Origin: Alcanivorax sp.
GTDB lineage: Bacteria; Pseudomonadota; Gammaproteobacteria; Pseudomonadales; Alcanivoracaceae
DNA length: 64,000 nt
NCBI GenBank assembly: GCA_022565695.1
Contig: JAIUME010000008.1
Location: 1 to 64,000, forward strand
Direction of reading: 5' to 3'
Shown here piece after piece: positions 7,888 to 19,615 of this stretch. The translations under genes and the position numbers were made by a program. The notes under the pieces are model-generated. The model did no database searches. It saw only the letters and a list, made by a program, of their open reading frames with translations, and had not been told where the DNA came from. Every line of letters starts with the position of its first letter. Positions within the stretch are counted from its first letter, which is position 1.

Positions 7888-9177
7888 TCACAAAAAGCGC
7901 CGGACTTTTTCCAGCGCGGCGAACAGCCGGTCCACATCATTGCGGGTGTTGTAAGGCGCAAAGGCTGCACGGACCGTGCCGGGAATGCCGAGGGCATCCA
8001 TCAGCGGCATGGTGCAGTGGTGGCCGGTGCGCACGGCAACGCCCTGTTGGTCGAGCAGTGTCCCCACGTCATTGGGGTGGCCGCCCTCCAGAAGAAAGGA
8101 TAACACGGCTACCTTGTTCGGGGCGTCGCCAATGATTTTCAAGCCCGGGAAAGCCCTTGCCTTTTGTGTGGCATAGGCCAGCAGATCGGCTTCATGAGCG
8201 GCCATGGCGGCGCGGTCCCGGGCGGCAAACCAGCGCACGGCGGCGCCGAAGGCAATAACACCACCAATGTTCGGCGTGCCGGCCTCGAATTTATAGGGCA
8301 GCTGATTCCAGGTGCTTGCTTCGAAGGTCACTTTCTCGATCATCTCGCCGCCGGTCTGGAAGGGCGGCATGGCCTCCAGCAGTGCGCGGCGACCGTACAG
8401 CACGCCGACCCCTGTAGGGCCAAACAGTTTGTGCGCCGAGAAGGTGTAGAAATCACAGTCCAGTGCCTGCACATCCACGGGAAAGTGAGACACCGCCTGA
8501 GCGCCATCCACCAGCACCGTGGCGCCCACGGCACGGGCGCGGGCAATAATGTCCTGCACCGGATTGATGATGCCGAGGGCGTTGGACACATGCACGATGG
8601 CGACGATGCGCGTGCGCGCTGTGATCAACTGATCGAGGGTGGACAGATCCAGCTCACCGTTGTGCTCAGGCTTCAGCGGGATCACGCGCAACGTGGCGCC
8701 GGTGCGGGCACAGACCTGTTGCCAGGGCACGATATTGGCGTGGTGCTCCAGGCTGGAAATCACGACGTCGTCGCCAAGCTTCAGTGTGCTGCCGCCGTAA
8801 CTCTGTGCCACCAGGTTGATGGCTTCGGTGGTGCCCCGGGTCCAGATGATTTCTTCGCGGCTGGCGTTGAGTAACGTGGCAACGTTTTCGCGGGCTTCTT
8901 CAAACGCCGCTGTCGCGCGTTCGGCGAGACAATGGGCGCCGCGATGCACGTTGCTGTTGTCGTGCAGGTAATAGTTCGCCAGGGCATCAATGACCACCTG
9001 CGGCTTCTGCGTGGTGGCGGCATTGTCCAGGTACACCAGCGGTTTGCCGTAGGGCTTTTCGCCCAGGATCGGGAATTCGGCACGCAGTGCTTCGGCGTCA
9101 AAGCTGACGGCCGGCGCTCCGGCGGCCGGCGCTCCGGCGGTCGGTAAACCGTTGTCTTGGGACTCAGTGCCGGTCAT
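7888..9177 (-). CDS. sufS: Cysteine desulfurase SufS
   Basis: A PLP enzyme of aminotransferase class V. The cofactor lysine is in TFSAHKLFGPTGVGVLYG, the persulfide-forming cysteine in RTGHHCTMPLM, and DNAATTQKP marks the N-terminus of the fold. Start ATG 9177 (MTGTESQDN) leaves a 5-bp gap to sufD; an upstream in-frame ATG at 9234 would overlap sufD by 52 bp and is less likely. The N-terminal 25 residues contain a small Gly-Ala-Pro repeat (AGAPAAGAPA). Length 429, slightly longer than usual because of this tail. It supplies sulfur through SufE to SufBCD. Confidence 0.95.
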   Translation of the reverse strand: MTGTESQDNGLPTAGAPAAGAPAVSFDAEALRAEFPILGEKPYGKPLVYLDNAATTQKPQVVIDALANYYLHDNSNVHRGAHCLAERATAAFEEARENVATLLNASREEIIWTRGTTEAINLVAQSYGGSTLKLGDDVVISSLEHHANIVPWQQVCARTGATLRVIPLKPEHNGELDLSTLDQLITARTRIVAIVHVSNALGIINPVQDIIARARAVGATVLVDGAQAVSHFPVDVQALDCDFYTFSAHKLFGPTGVGVLYGRRALLEAMPPFQTGGEMIEKVTFEASTWNQLPYKFEAGTPNIGGVIAFGAAVRWFAARDRAAMAAHEADLLAYATQKARAFPGLKIIGDAPNKVAVLSFLLEGGHPNDVGTLLDQQGVAVRTGHHCTMPLMDALGIPGTVRAAFAPYNTRNDVDRLFAALEKVRRFL

Positions 9178-9182
9178 GGGCT

Positions 9183-10517
9183 TCACGCCTGTGCGGCCTC
9201 GGTCAGTGCGCTCTCCAGCCAGGGGCGGGCCCATTCGGCCACCGCGGCATCGGGCAGGGCGGCGAGCAGTTCGTTGACGAAACCGAACGCCAGCATGCGT
9301 TTGGCTTCCGGCTCGGCGATGCCCCGGGAGCGAAGGTAAAACAGCGCCTGGGCGTCAAGCTGGCCACACGTAGTCCCGTGGCTGCACTTGACGTCGTCAT
9401 TGTAGATTTCCAGCTCCGGCTTGGTATCCACTTCCGCGCCGGGGGAGAGCAGCAGATTCTTGTTGCTCAGTTCGGCATTGGTGCCCTTGGCACCGGCAAA
9501 GATATGAATGCGGCCGTTGAATACCAGGCGTGCCTTGTCACCGGCCATGCCCTTGAACAACTGATCACTGACGGCATGGGGCACGCGGTGCTCGATGCAG
9601 ATCTGGTTGTCGGTATGGGTGTTGCCACGGCCGACAAAAATGCCGTTCAGCGAGGCACTGGCGCCACTGTGGGCCATCAGTACGCGCACGTCGTTGCGCC
9701 GCAGGGCGTTGCCCTGCATCAACTGGAAGCTGGTGGCGCGGCTGTCACGGCCGGGGACCAGAATCAGTGAACCGATATGCAGTGTGTCGGCGGCCTCGGC
9801 CTGCAGGCGGTAGTGCACCAGATCGCTGTTGTCGCCAGTGACCAGTTCGGTCACGGCGTTGGTGAGCACCGGCCCCTGACCGATGTAGCGTTCGATCAGG
9901 GTGGCGCGGCTGCCGGCACCCAGTTGCAGGCGCAGCCGGGTGTGGCAATGGCTGGCGGCCTCGGCGCTGCCAAGCAGCAGGACTTCGATAGGCGCATCAA
10001 GGGCCACGCCGTCGGCAACGGTCAGCAACAGGCCATCCTGCAGTGCCGCGCTGTTGAGCCAGGCAAATGGCGTGCGCAGCCCGTCTTCGGCGACACTCAG
10101 TGGCGCCTCCAGTGGCGCCTCGGCGCTGCCGTCCAGACGTGTCAGGGTGACGCCCTGCGGTGGCAGTTGCGACAGTTCTGCGTGATAGCGCCCGTTAATC
10201 AGCACCAGGCGCCAGGGCGCCAGCGGTTCCGGCAATGTCTGTGAAGGTGCCTGGTCCGGGGCCTGCGCGGTCAGGTGCCCGGCGTCCAGCGCCATCAGGC
10301 TGGTGTACTTCCACTGTTCGGTCTTTTTGCTCGGGAACGGCAGCGCGGCCAGCTGCGCCAGCGCAGCCTGGCGCCAGGCGCTCAGGGCATCGGACTGTGC
10401 AGCCGCCTGCTCAGCCAGGCTGAGCGCCTGGGCGGCCAGTTTGTGCGCCAGCGGCTCGGCCACGGGGGCGGGCCGGGCGGCGGCGCGTTGCGCGGTGCTG
10501 GTCACGGCGTCAGTCAT
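9183..10517 (-). CDS. sufD: Fe-S scaffold subunit SufD
   Basis: A 444-residue SufB/SufD-family beta-helix protein. The C-terminal core is well conserved (HIFAGAKGTNAELSNKNLLL, then KCSHGTTCGQLDAQALFYLR and SRGI), including the His of KCSHG that takes part in iron acquisition in the SufBCD complex. The N-terminal third is Ala-rich and variable. It overlaps sufC by four bases and is followed by sufS after 5 bp. It acts in the cytoplasm with SufB and the ATPase SufC. Confidence 0.95.
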   Translation of the reverse strand: MTDAVTSTAQRAAARPAPVAEPLAHKLAAQALSLAEQAAAQSDALSAWRQAALAQLAALPFPSKKTEQWKYTSLMALDAGHLTAQAPDQAPSQTLPEPLAPWRLVLINGRYHAELSQLPPQGVTLTRLDGSAEAPLEAPLSVAEDGLRTPFAWLNSAALQDGLLLTVADGVALDAPIEVLLLGSAEAASHCHTRLRLQLGAGSRATLIERYIGQGPVLTNAVTELVTGDNSDLVHYRLQAEAADTLHIGSLILVPGRDSRATSFQLMQGNALRRNDVRVLMAHSGASASLNGIFVGRGNTHTDNQICIEHRVPHAVSDQLFKGMAGDKARLVFNGRIHIFAGAKGTNAELSNKNLLLSPGAEVDTKPELEIYNDDVKCSHGTTCGQLDAQALFYLRSRGIAEPEAKRMLAFGFVNELLAALPDAAVAEWARPWLESALTEAAQA

Positions 10518-11272
10518 GCCGGGACATCCTCCTGATCGGTGAGCCAGCCGTAGCCTTTCTGTTCCAGCTCCAGCGCCAGTTCCTTGCCACCGGATTTGAG
10601 AATCCGGCCGCCGGCCAGCACATGCACGTGATCCGGGACGATATAGTCCAGCAGTCGCTGGTAGTGGGTCACCAGCACGATGGCGCGATCCGGGCTGCGC
10701 AGGGAGTTGACGCCGCGGGCAACCACCTGCAGGGCGTCGATGTCCAGGCCGGAATCGGTTTCATCCAGCAGCGCCAGCCGTGGCTCAAGCAGCAGCATCT
10801 GCATGATTTCGTTGCGCTTTTTCTCACCACCGGAAAAGCCTTCGTTGACCCCGCGCTTGAGGAACTGGGGGTCGAGATCCACCTGCTTGCAGGTTTCGCG
10901 GGCTTTTTTCAAGAGCGTTACAGCGTCCCAGGGCTCCTTGCCCTGGGCCTTGCGTGTGGCTTCCAGAGAGGCCTTCAGGAACTCCAGATTGCTGACGCCG
11001 GGGATCTCCACCGGATACTGGAACGCCAGGAACATGCCGGCGTGGGCCCGTTGCTCCGGGTCCAGTTCGCTGACATCACGGCCGTCGAACAGGGCCTGGC
11101 CACCGGTGATCTCATAGCCGTCACGGCCAGAGAGTACATTGGTCAGGGTGCTCTTGCCGGAGCCGTTGGGGCCCATGATGGCGTGCACCTCGCCGGCTTT
11201 CACCGACAGATTGAGGCCCTTGAGAATGTCCTGGCCCGCCACACTGGCGCGCAGATCCTTGATTTCCAGCAT
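10514..11272 (-). CDS. sufC: Fe-S assembly ATPase SufC
   Basis: A 252-residue ABC-type ATPase. Walker A is GPNGSGKST, the signature is FSGGEKKRNE, Walker B is LALLDETDSGLDID. The DETDSGLDID form is specific to SufC. It energises the SufB-SufD scaffold. The gene lies 56 bp after sufB and overlaps sufD by four bases. Confidence 0.97.
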   Translation of the reverse strand: MLEIKDLRASVAGQDILKGLNLSVKAGEVHAIMGPNGSGKSTLTNVLSGRDGYEITGGQALFDGRDVSELDPEQRAHAGMFLAFQYPVEIPGVSNLEFLKASLEATRKAQGKEPWDAVTLLKKARETCKQVDLDPQFLKRGVNEGFSGGEKKRNEIMQMLLLEPRLALLDETDSGLDIDALQVVARGVNSLRSPDRAIVLVTHYQRLLDYIVPDHVHVLAGGRILKSGGKELALELEQKGYGWLTDQEDVPA

Positions 11273-11328
11273 CTGTGTTGATTCCTGCTCTCTGCGTTCT
11301 GTAAAGGGTGCTGGCGAGGGTGGGCAGG

Positions 11329-12771
<1,443 letters not shown>

Positions 12772-12878
12772 GGAACGACCCTTGTTTGTCCCGGTACGTG
12801 ATGCCGGTAAGCGCGGCGCCCGGCCGCAGGAATTGCTGTCTGGTTGTCCGTTGATGCCATGACAATGCGATAGTAGCA

Positions 12879-12903
12879 ATACCAGAGTAAAACGGTCGGG
12901 TAT
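12879..12903 (-). promoter_or_regulatory. IscR type 1 operator-like site in the suf promoter
   Basis: Read on the minus strand, this 25-bp site begins ATACCCGACC and ends TCTGGTAT. Compared by eye with the E. coli IscR type 1 consensus (ATASYYGAC, centre RWWWYA, then GTCRRSTAT) it matches at 22 of 25 positions; the mismatches are at positions 10, 17 and 20. It overlaps the 3' part of the -10 box and the expected transcription start, a repressor position. Type 1 sites bind the [2Fe-2S] form of IscR, so suf would be repressed when clusters are plentiful. No iscR gene is in the window. Confidence 0.75.
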
Positions 12904-12931
12904 TATATGCCATTGCCGGAACGATTGAAAA
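12902..12931 (-). promoter_or_regulatory. suf operon promoter
   Basis: On the minus strand a perfect -10 box TATAAT (12907-12902) is preceded at 18 bp by a weak -35 TTTTCA (12931-12926). The predicted start near 12895 leaves an untranslated leader of about 120 bases before sufB. The weak -35 with a strong -10 fits a regulated promoter. Confidence 0.65.
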
Positions 12932-13263
12932 TGACCCCTGTCTCTGTCGTTGCCAGAAGGCGTTGCCAGAGCGACCCCATTGACGACCGCTGCCCCGGCC
13001 CTGTCACCGCTGGGGTTATTGCGGCGCGTGTGCGCCATAGCGGTGCGTGCCGCCCTCGGTAACGGGGTGTGTCAGTGCTTACTTGCTTCCGGCGCTGCGC
13101 CAGTGTTCGGCACAGTGGTTGGCGTCAGGGCTGGCGACACGGCTGCCTGCGGCGGCGCAACGGTATCATATTACGCCCGTGATGCGTATAATCCGGCGCC
13201 TCTGGCGGCCTTCAGGGCGCCGTATTCACCCATTGTCCAATGTTATGTGGAGTTGATAGTCCG

Positions 13264-13695
13264 ATGGCTGTTGAGCGTACCCTTTCCATCATCAAACCCG
13301 ATGCTGTGGCCAAGAATGTAATTGGTCAGATCGCAACCCGTTTCGAGAGCGCTGATCTGCGTCTGGTCGCCATGAAAATGGTCCAGCTCAGCCGCGAGCA
13401 GGCAGAAGGCTTCTATGCCGAGCACAAAGAGCGTCCCTTCTTCGGTGATCTGGTGGCGTTCATGACCAGTGGCCCGGTTGTGGTCCAGGTGCTCGAGGGT
13501 GAAGATGCCATCAGCAAGAACCGTGATCTGATGGGGGCTACCAACCCGAAAGACGCCGCAGCTGGCACGATCCGTGCTGATTTTGCGGTGAGCATTGACG
13601 AGAATGCGGTACACGGCTCCGACTCGCCGGCATCTGCCGAGCGTGAAATCGCCTACTTCTTCAAACAGGAAGAAGTCTGCGCACGTATTCGCTGA
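13264..13695 (+). CDS. ndk: Nucleoside diphosphate kinase
   Basis: 143 residues from ATG 13264 ([18 protein letters not shown]), preceded by GGAG at 13249. The phospho-accepting His is in [20 protein letters not shown], and the whole chain matches the family in length. The enzyme moves gamma-phosphate from ATP to other NDPs to balance NTP pools. It starts the conserved run ndk-rlmN-pilF-rodZ-ispG-hisS. Confidence 0.97.
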   Translation: MAVERTLSIIKPDAVAKNVIGQIATRFESADLRLVAMKMVQLSREQAEGFYAEHKERPFFGDLVAFMTSGPVVVQVLEGEDAISKNRDLMGATNPKDAAAGTIRADFAVSIDENAVHGSDSPASAEREIAYFFKQEEVCARIR

Positions 13696-13713
13696 TTAAA
13701 GGTCGAACCCCTC

Positions 13714-14862
13714 ATGAGTGCTGAAGAGAAGGTCAACCTGCTGGGATATTCCTACCCCGAGATGGAGGCGTTCTGCCTGGACATCGGGGAGAAGAAATTC
13801 CGTGCCCAGCAATTGCTGAAATGGATCCACCATCATCAGGTGGACGATTTCGAGCAGATGACCGATCTCGGCAAGGCGCTGCGCACCAAACTGGCCCGGC
13901 TGGCGGAAATTCGCCCGCCGGAGGTGCTGCATGAGGGGATTTCCCGGGACGGCACCCGCAAATGGGTGTTCAAGGTGGACGGCGGTGGGGCGGTGGAAAC
14001 CGTGTTCATCCCCGATGGTCGCCGTGGCACCCTGTGTGTGTCGTCCCAGGTCGGCTGCGCGGTGGATTGCAGCTTCTGCTCCACCGGCAAGCAGGGCTTC
14101 CAGCGTGACCTGAGCAGTGCCGAGATCATCGGCCAGGTCTGGTTGGCCAGCAAGGCGTTCGGCCCGCGCCGCAATCTCGGCCAGCACCCGGTCACCAATG
14201 TGGTGATGATGGGGATGGGCGAGCCGCTGCTGAATTATGACAATGTGGTGCGCGCCATGCGCATCATGAAGGACGACTTCGGATACGGGATATCCAAGCG
14301 TCGCATCACCCTGAGTACCTCGGGCGTGGTGCCCATGATCGACAAGCTCAGCGAAGAGATGGACGTGTCCCTGGCGATTTCGCTGCATGCGCCTAATGAT
14401 GCGCTGCGCAATGAGCTGGTGCCGCTCAACCGCAAGTACCCGCTGGAGGTGCTGCTGGCCTCCTGCAAGCGTTACAGCGAGAGTGTGCCGCACCGCCACA
14501 AGTCGATCACCATGGAGTACGTCATGCTCCGGGGCATCAATGACCAGATCGAGCATGCCCGGCAGCTGGTCAAGCTGCTGCGTAATACCTTCCCGGTGAA
14601 GGTCAACCTGATCCCGTTTAACCCGTTTCCCCATTCCGGTTACGAACGCCCGGCGAAGCCGGACGTGCTGGCATTCCATAAGTACCTGAATGACAATGGT
14701 TTGATGACTACCATCCGCACCACGCGCGGCGATGATATCGACGCGGCCTGCGGGCAGCTGGTAGGCGAGGTAATGGACCGCACCCGGCGCAGTGAGCGCT
14801 GGCAGCAGTCGGTTTTCCTGCGCAGTCACTCACCAGGCGATGAGGTTACTCCAGCGCAATGA
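13714..14862 (+). CDS. rlmN: Dual-specificity 23S rRNA/tRNA adenine-C2 methyltransferase RlmN
   Basis: A 382-residue radical SAM enzyme. The CX3CX2C cluster motif is [19 protein letters not shown], the [12 protein letters not shown] motif binds SAM, and a C-terminal cysteine in DIDAACGQL serves as the second methylating Cys. It methylates A2503 of 23S rRNA and A37 of several tRNAs. It follows ndk by 18 bp and overlaps pilF by four bases. Confidence 0.97.
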   Translation: MSAEEKVNLLGYSYPEMEAFCLDIGEKKFRAQQLLKWIHHHQVDDFEQMTDLGKALRTKLARLAEIRPPEVLHEGISRDGTRKWVFKVDGGGAVETVFIPDGRRGTLCVSSQVGCAVDCSFCSTGKQGFQRDLSSAEIIGQVWLASKAFGPRRNLGQHPVTNVVMMGMGEPLLNYDNVVRAMRIMKDDFGYGISKRRITLSTSGVVPMIDKLSEEMDVSLAISLHAPNDALRNELVPLNRKYPLEVLLASCKRYSESVPHRHKSITMEYVMLRGINDQIEHARQLVKLLRNTFPVKVNLIPFNPFPHSGYERPAKPDVLAFHKYLNDNGLMTTIRTTRGDDIDAACGQLVGEVMDRTRRSERWQQSVFLRSHSPGDEVTPAQ

Positions 14863-15641
14863 CAACAAGACTCGGGCAATACGGCGCAATGGCGGCAGCC
14901 CTGCTGCTGGTGGGCTGCATGACAGCGGTGCCGCAGCGTGAGGTGAGGACCGCTGACGCCGTCCAGCATCGCATCGCGGCGGGCATGGAATATCTGCAGA
15001 TGGGCAAGCCGAATGAGGCGCGCCAGCACCTGTCCCGTGCTGTCGAGCTTGATAATCGCAATGCGCCGGCGCACAACGCCATGGCGCTGCTGTACAAATA
15101 CGAAGGCGACGACGAGCGCGAAGCCTATCACTACCGGCAGGCGTTGCGTGCCGACAAGAACTTCTCCCCGGCGCGGAATAATCTGGGCATCCTCATGTAC
15201 CAGAAGGGCGACTATCGTCGTGCTTTGCGGGAGTTCGAGCGTGCGGCCAATGATCCCGGCTACAACAATCGGGGCGCTGCGTTTGAAAACATGGCGCGCT
15301 GCCACCTGGCACTGGGAAACCGGCTGGAGGCTATCGAGTATTTCAATCGCTCCCTGCGGCTGACGCCGGATGTGTCCACCACCCTGGTGGAACTGGGCAA
15401 TCTGTATTTGTTAGAAGACAATCCGCGCATTGCCCGCCGTTATATGGATCAGTATGACCGGGTCGTGCAGACCCCCAGCGCCAGCGCGCTGTGGCTGGGG
15501 GTCCGGCTGGCGGCGAAAGAAGGTGACAGCGCCCGGCAGGCCGAGCTGGAGCGCAAGCTCAGTGAAAACTTTCCCAATTCCGCCGAGACTCGCGCCTGGC
15601 GAGCCTGGCGCGATGACATGGCCCGGGGGGCTGCTGGATGA
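14859..15641 (+). CDS. pilF: Type IV pilus biogenesis/stability lipoprotein PilF (PilW)
   Basis: 260 residues with a lipoprotein-like leader ([20 protein letters not shown], Cys at about 20) and several TPR units ([60 protein letters not shown]). PilF is the pilotin that carries secretin PilQ to the outer membrane. The start ATG overlaps the rlmN stop, and its end overlaps rodZ, the usual arrangement in this class. Confidence 0.9.
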   Translation: MTTRLGQYGAMAAALLLVGCMTAVPQREVRTADAVQHRIAAGMEYLQMGKPNEARQHLSRAVELDNRNAPAHNAMALLYKYEGDDEREAYHYRQALRADKNFSPARNNLGILMYQKGDYRRALREFERAANDPGYNNRGAAFENMARCHLALGNRLEAIEYFNRSLRLTPDVSTTLVELGNLYLLEDNPRIARRYMDQYDRVVQTPSASALWLGVRLAAKEGDSARQAELERKLSENFPNSAETRAWRAWRDDMARGAAG

Positions 15642-16459
15642 GTGACGAAATGAATCTGCCCGGCCAGCGCCTCAAGGCCGAACGCACACTGAAAGGGCTG
15701 TCGGAGCAGGATGTTGCTGCGCGGCTGCACCTGTCGATGACCTATCTGCGGGCACTGGAAGCGGATGATTACGACAAGCTGCCGGAAGCCGCGTTCGTCA
15801 AGGGCTACGTGCGCAACTATGCGCGCCTGCTGGGGATGCCGGCGGAAGAACTGGTCAACCAGTTCAAGGCGCTGGTGGCTGATGAACAGCGGGAACAACT
15901 GATTTCGCCGGTGCACACCATGCATCCGGCCGGCAGGCCTTTCTGGCTGATCCCGGTGTTGGCCATCGCGATTGTGGCGGTAATCGGTTTCAGCTGGTGG
16001 GCAACCCGTCCGGGTGATGCGGATGGGGTGCAGACGACAGTGGAACGCCCGGCGGAGATCACCGTGGTGCCGCCTGAAGAGCCGGATATGCCGGATGACG
16101 AGGCGGTCCTGGCTGCCACACAGGACAACCCGGCACCGGAACTGGCGCCGGGCACGCCGACGGGCGAGCCCGAACCCGTGGGTGAACCGCCTGCGGTGGT
16201 GACCCCGAGTGAGCCAGTCATCGACCGGCTTCAGATCAGCTTTTCTGCCGAGTGCTGGGTGGAGGTCAGCGACGCCGCCGGCGAGCGCCTGTTTCAAGGC
16301 AAGCGAAATGCCGGTGACGCCCTGTCCCTGCGCGGTGAAGCGCCGTTCAGCGTGACGCTGGGTAATGCCGCAGCCGTCACCCGGTTGCAATTCAATGGTG
16401 AGACGATGTCGCTACCCCAGGGGGCACCCGGGCGGGTAGTGCGCATCGCAGTCCCCTGA
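15638..16459 (+). CDS. rodZ: Cytoskeletal protein RodZ
   Basis: 273 residues. The N-terminus is the RodZ helix-turn-helix ([20 protein letters not shown] to [20 protein letters not shown]), about residues 10-75. One membrane segment lies near 107-127 ([20 protein letters not shown]). A Pro/Glu-rich periplasmic linker and a C-terminal DUF4115 beta domain ([16 protein letters not shown]) follow. RodZ links MreB to the cell-wall elongation machinery. It overlaps pilF by four bases and precedes ispG. Confidence 0.93.
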   Translation: MSDEMNLPGQRLKAERTLKGLSEQDVAARLHLSMTYLRALEADDYDKLPEAAFVKGYVRNYARLLGMPAEELVNQFKALVADEQREQLISPVHTMHPAGRPFWLIPVLAIAIVAVIGFSWWATRPGDADGVQTTVERPAEITVVPPEEPDMPDDEAVLAATQDNPAPELAPGTPTGEPEPVGEPPAVVTPSEPVIDRLQISFSAECWVEVSDAAGERLFQGKRNAGDALSLRGEAPFSVTLGNAAAVTRLQFNGETMSLPQGAPGRVVRIAVP

Positions 16460-16502
16460 TACGCGAGGTATGCCGGTCAGCCCCGGCCTGGAAGTGAACG
16501 CT

Positions 16503-17645
16503 ATGGACATGGAGCCGGAACTCACAATTCCGCGTCGCAAGACGCGGCAGATCATGGTTGGCACCGTGCCCGTGGGCGGTGATGCACCCATTGCGGTGCA
16601 GAGCATGACCAACACCGAAACCTGCGATGTCGACGCGACGGTGGCCCAGATACAACGCCTGGCTGATGTCGGTGCAGACATCGTGCGGGTGTCCGTGCCC
16701 AGCATGGAAGCCGCCGAGGCCTTCGGCAAGATTCGCAAGCGCGTCAGCGTGCCGCTGGTGGCAGACATTCATTACGATTACCGCATTGCATTGAAAGTCG
16801 CCGATGAGGGCGCGGATTGCCTGCGTATCAATCCCGGCAATATCGGTCGCGAAGACCGGGTGCGCGCGGTGATTCAGTCAGCACGTGACCACGGCATTCC
16901 GATTCGCATTGGCGTTAATGCCGGCTCGCTGGAAAAAGAACTGCAGCGCAAGTATGGCGAGCCCTGCAGTGACGCGCTGGTGGAGTCTGCCTTGCGTCAT
17001 GCCGAAATTCTGGATGCGCACGATTTCCAGGACTACAAGATCAGCGTCAAGGCCTCCAACGTGTTCATGACCGTGCAGGCCTACCGCAAGCTCTCCGCGC
17101 AGATCGAACAGCCGTTGCACCTTGGCGTGACCGAAGCCGGTGTGTTCCGCTCCGGCACCGTGAAATCGGCGGTGGCCATGGGCATGCTGTTGATGGAAGG
17201 CATCGGTGACACCATTCGGGTATCGCTGGCGGCGGACCCGGTGGAAGAAATACGCGTGGGCTTCGATATCCTCAAGAGCCTGAATCTGCGCAAGAAAGGC
17301 GTCAACATCATCGCCTGCCCGAGTTGTTCACGGCAGAATTTCGATGTGATTGCTACCGTCAACGAGCTGGAAGCCCGGCTTGAAGATATCAATGAATCGG
17401 TTGATCTGGCGGTGATCGGCTGCCTGGTCAATGGCCCGGGGGAAGCCCGGGAAGTGGATGTCGGTCTGACCGGTGGCACACCGAACAACCTGTCCTATGT
17501 GGATGGCGAGAAAAGCCACCATATTCGCGCCGAGGATCTGGTCAACGAGCTGGAACGCATGGTGCGTGACAAGGTTGAACGGATGCGCGCGGATGAAAAA
17601 GCCGGCGTGATTTTGCGCAGCGGCAGCAACGACCTTCCGCGCTGA
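16503..17645 (+). CDS. ispG: 4-hydroxy-3-methylbut-2-enyl diphosphate synthase IspG
   Basis: 380 residues from ATG 16503, which has GGAAG at a good distance; an in-frame ATG at 16470 is possible but adds an atypical 11-residue tail. The [4Fe-4S] ligands are in [14 protein letters not shown] and [12 protein letters not shown]. The enzyme makes HMBPP from MEcPP in the MEP isoprenoid pathway and depends on Fe-S assembly. It is part of the core operon between rodZ and hisS. Confidence 0.96.
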   Translation: MDMEPELTIPRRKTRQIMVGTVPVGGDAPIAVQSMTNTETCDVDATVAQIQRLADVGADIVRVSVPSMEAAEAFGKIRKRVSVPLVADIHYDYRIALKVADEGADCLRINPGNIGREDRVRAVIQSARDHGIPIRIGVNAGSLEKELQRKYGEPCSDALVESALRHAEILDAHDFQDYKISVKASNVFMTVQAYRKLSAQIEQPLHLGVTEAGVFRSGTVKSAVAMGMLLMEGIGDTIRVSLAADPVEEIRVGFDILKSLNLRKKGVNIIACPSCSRQNFDVIATVNELEARLEDINESVDLAVIGCLVNGPGEAREVDVGLTGGTPNNLSYVDGEKSHHIRAEDLVNELERMVRDKVERMRADEKAGVILRSGSNDLPR

Positions 17646-17674
17646 CCCTCCGCGCTGATGCCCAGGAGTTTCGA

Positions 17675-18958
17675 TTGAGCAGGAAAATTGCCTCCGTCCG
17701 GGGGATGAACGACATTCTTCCGGCGCAGACGCCCTTGTGGCAGTGGCTGGAAAGCCGCGTGAGCAGTGTGCTCGATGCCTACGGGTATAACGAGATCCGC
17801 ATGCCCATCGTTGAACCGACCGAGCTGTTCAAACGCTCGATCGGTGAAGTGACCGACATCGTCGAAAAAGAGATGTACACCTTCGATGACCGCAATGGCG
17901 ACTCGCTGACGTTGCGGCCCGAAGGCACAGCCGGGTGCGTGCGGGCCTGCGAGCAACATGGCCTGCTGTACAACCAGACCCAGCGGTTATGGTATCGCGG
18001 CCCGATGTTCCGCTATGAGCGGCCCCAGGCCGGGCGCTACCGCCAGTTCCACCAGATCGGGGTGGAGGCCTTTGGCATGGCGGGGCCGGATATTGATGCG
18101 GAAATGATCCTGCTGACCGCGCGCCTCTGGCGCGAGCTGGGGCTGCTGGATCAGGTGACCCTGGAACTTAACAGCCTGGGGTTGTCGGAAGACCGGGCGG
18201 CGTACCGCGAGGCACTGGTGGCGTACCTGCGCACCCACCAGGACCAGCTGGACGAAGACAGCCTCCGGCGCCTGGAGCGCAACCCGCTGCGGGTGCTGGA
18301 CAGCAAAGACCCGGGAACCCGGGCTGTGCTGGAGAATGCGCCGCAGCTGAGTGACTATCTGGGCGAGGAAGCACGCAGCCATTTTGAGGGCCTTCGTGCA
18401 TTGCTGGATGCGGCGGGCATTGCCTATCGCCTCAATCCGGGCCTGGTACGTGGGCTGGATTATTACGGTAAAACCGTGTTTGAGTGGGTCACCGAGGCAC
18501 TGGGTGCCCAGGGCACAGTCTGTGCTGGCGGCCGTTACGACGGGCTTGTGGCCCAGCTCGGCGGCAAGCCGAGCCCGGCAGTGGGCTTCGCCATGGGCGT
18601 CGAGCGCCTGATTCTGTTGCTGGCGCAGCGCCAGCCGGAACTGAGGCCGGATGCGGAACTCTATATTGTCTCCAGTGATGCCCCGGCAGCGCTGAGGTTG
18701 GCTGAAAGCCTGCGCGATACGCTGCCAGGCCGTCGTGTGCGTTGCCATTGTGGTGGCGGCAGTTTCAAGAGCCAGATGAAGAAAGCGGATCAGAGCGGTG
18801 CCTTGTATGCGCTGATCCTCGGAGAAAGCGAGCTGGCCGAAGGGCTGGTCATGGTCAAGCCACTGCGGCAGGATGGCGAGCAGCGGCAAGTGCCGCAGGC
18901 CGACGTTGCTGCCCTGGTGGGTGGTTTATTAACGCAGATCGAAACAGAGATCGGGTGA
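17675..18958 (+). CDS. hisS: Histidyl-tRNA synthetase
   Basis: 427 residues, class II aminoacyl-tRNA synthetase. The start is TTG 17675, fixed by AGGAG at 17663-17667 and by the usual N-terminus [15 protein letters not shown]. Motif 2 is [20 protein letters not shown], the histidine-binding motifs are [17 protein letters not shown] and AGGRYDGL, and the C-terminal anticodon domain begins near ELYIVSSD. It is 29 bp after ispG and followed by yfgM. Confidence 0.97.
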   Translation: MSRKIASVRGMNDILPAQTPLWQWLESRVSSVLDAYGYNEIRMPIVEPTELFKRSIGEVTDIVEKEMYTFDDRNGDSLTLRPEGTAGCVRACEQHGLLYNQTQRLWYRGPMFRYERPQAGRYRQFHQIGVEAFGMAGPDIDAEMILLTARLWRELGLLDQVTLELNSLGLSEDRAAYREALVAYLRTHQDQLDEDSLRRLERNPLRVLDSKDPGTRAVLENAPQLSDYLGEEARSHFEGLRALLDAAGIAYRLNPGLVRGLDYYGKTVFEWVTEALGAQGTVCAGGRYDGLVAQLGGKPSPAVGFAMGVERLILLLAQRQPELRPDAELYIVSSDAPAALRLAESLRDTLPGRRVRCHCGGGSFKSQMKKADQSGALYALILGESELAEGLVMVKPLRQDGEQRQVPQADVAALVGGLLTQIETEIG

Positions 18959-18970
18959 GGAGAGTCGCAG

Positions 18971-19615
18971 GTGCGCAGCGAAGAAGAACAAGCGGAAATT
19001 CTGAGAGAGTGGTGGGAGAAGAACGGCCGAACCCTGATCATCGCCATTGTGTTGAGCGTGGTAGCACTGCTTGGCTGGCGTCAGTGGAATATCAGCCAGG
19101 ATGCCAGTGCTGAAAATGCCTCCGTCATTTATGAAAACATGATGAGCGCATTGGAGCGCACCGGTGCCGGTGAAGATACGGACGCCATGGCCGCTGCCCG
19201 CGAGCAGGCTGAGAAGTTGACGGACGAATATCCGCGCAGCAGCTATGCCGGCCATGCCCGACTTGCTTTGGCACGTCTGGCGGTGATGGACGGCGACTAT
19301 GACGCGGCCGCAGAACAACTGCGCGCGGTAGTGGATCGCAGCCCCACGCGCGCCCTGGAATATACCGCGCGTTTGCGTCTGGCACGTGTGCTGCTGCAAA
19401 GCGGCGACACCGACGCAGCGCTGGCGCAGGTAAAGCGTAACTATCCTGATGCCTGGCAAGCCCAGGCTCTGGAAGTGAAGGGCGATGCGCTGCGTCAGGA
19501 CCAGCCAGCGGCAGCACGGGATGCGTACCGTGCCGCACTGGATGCCATGCCCGCCGGCGACAGTGGCCGTGACCGGGTACAAATGAAACTCGACGATATG
19601 ATGTCTGCCTCGTGA
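18971..19615 (+). CDS. yfgM: YfgM-family TPR membrane protein (SecYEG ancillary)
   Basis: 214 residues from GTG 18971. The N-terminus is cytoplasmic (RSEEEQAEILREWWEKNG), followed by one membrane segment (RTLIIAIVLSVVALLGW, residues 20-36), then TPR-like helices in the periplasm. In E. coli YfgM works with PpiD at the SecYEG translocon and affects the Rcs stress system. It is between hisS and bamB as usual, and overlaps bamB by four bases. Confidence 0.9.
   Translation: MRSEEEQAEILREWWEKNGRTLIIAIVLSVVALLGWRQWNISQDASAENASVIYENMMSALERTGAGEDTDAMAAAREQAEKLTDEYPRSSYAGHARLALARLAVMDGDYDAAAEQLRAVVDRSPTRALEYTARLRLARVLLQSGDTDAALAQVKRNYPDAWQAQALEVKGDALRQDQPAAARDAYRAALDAMPAGDSGRDRVQMKLDDMMSAS

Larger units (their letters stand above)
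12772..13263. other. Intergenic region between divergent sufB and ndk
   Basis: 492 bp without a credible gene; open frames here are short or overlap antisense. It holds the suf promoter and IscR-like operator (12879-12931) and a TATAAT at 13187-13192 that may be the ndk -10 box, without a clear -35 partner. Confidence 0.6.
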
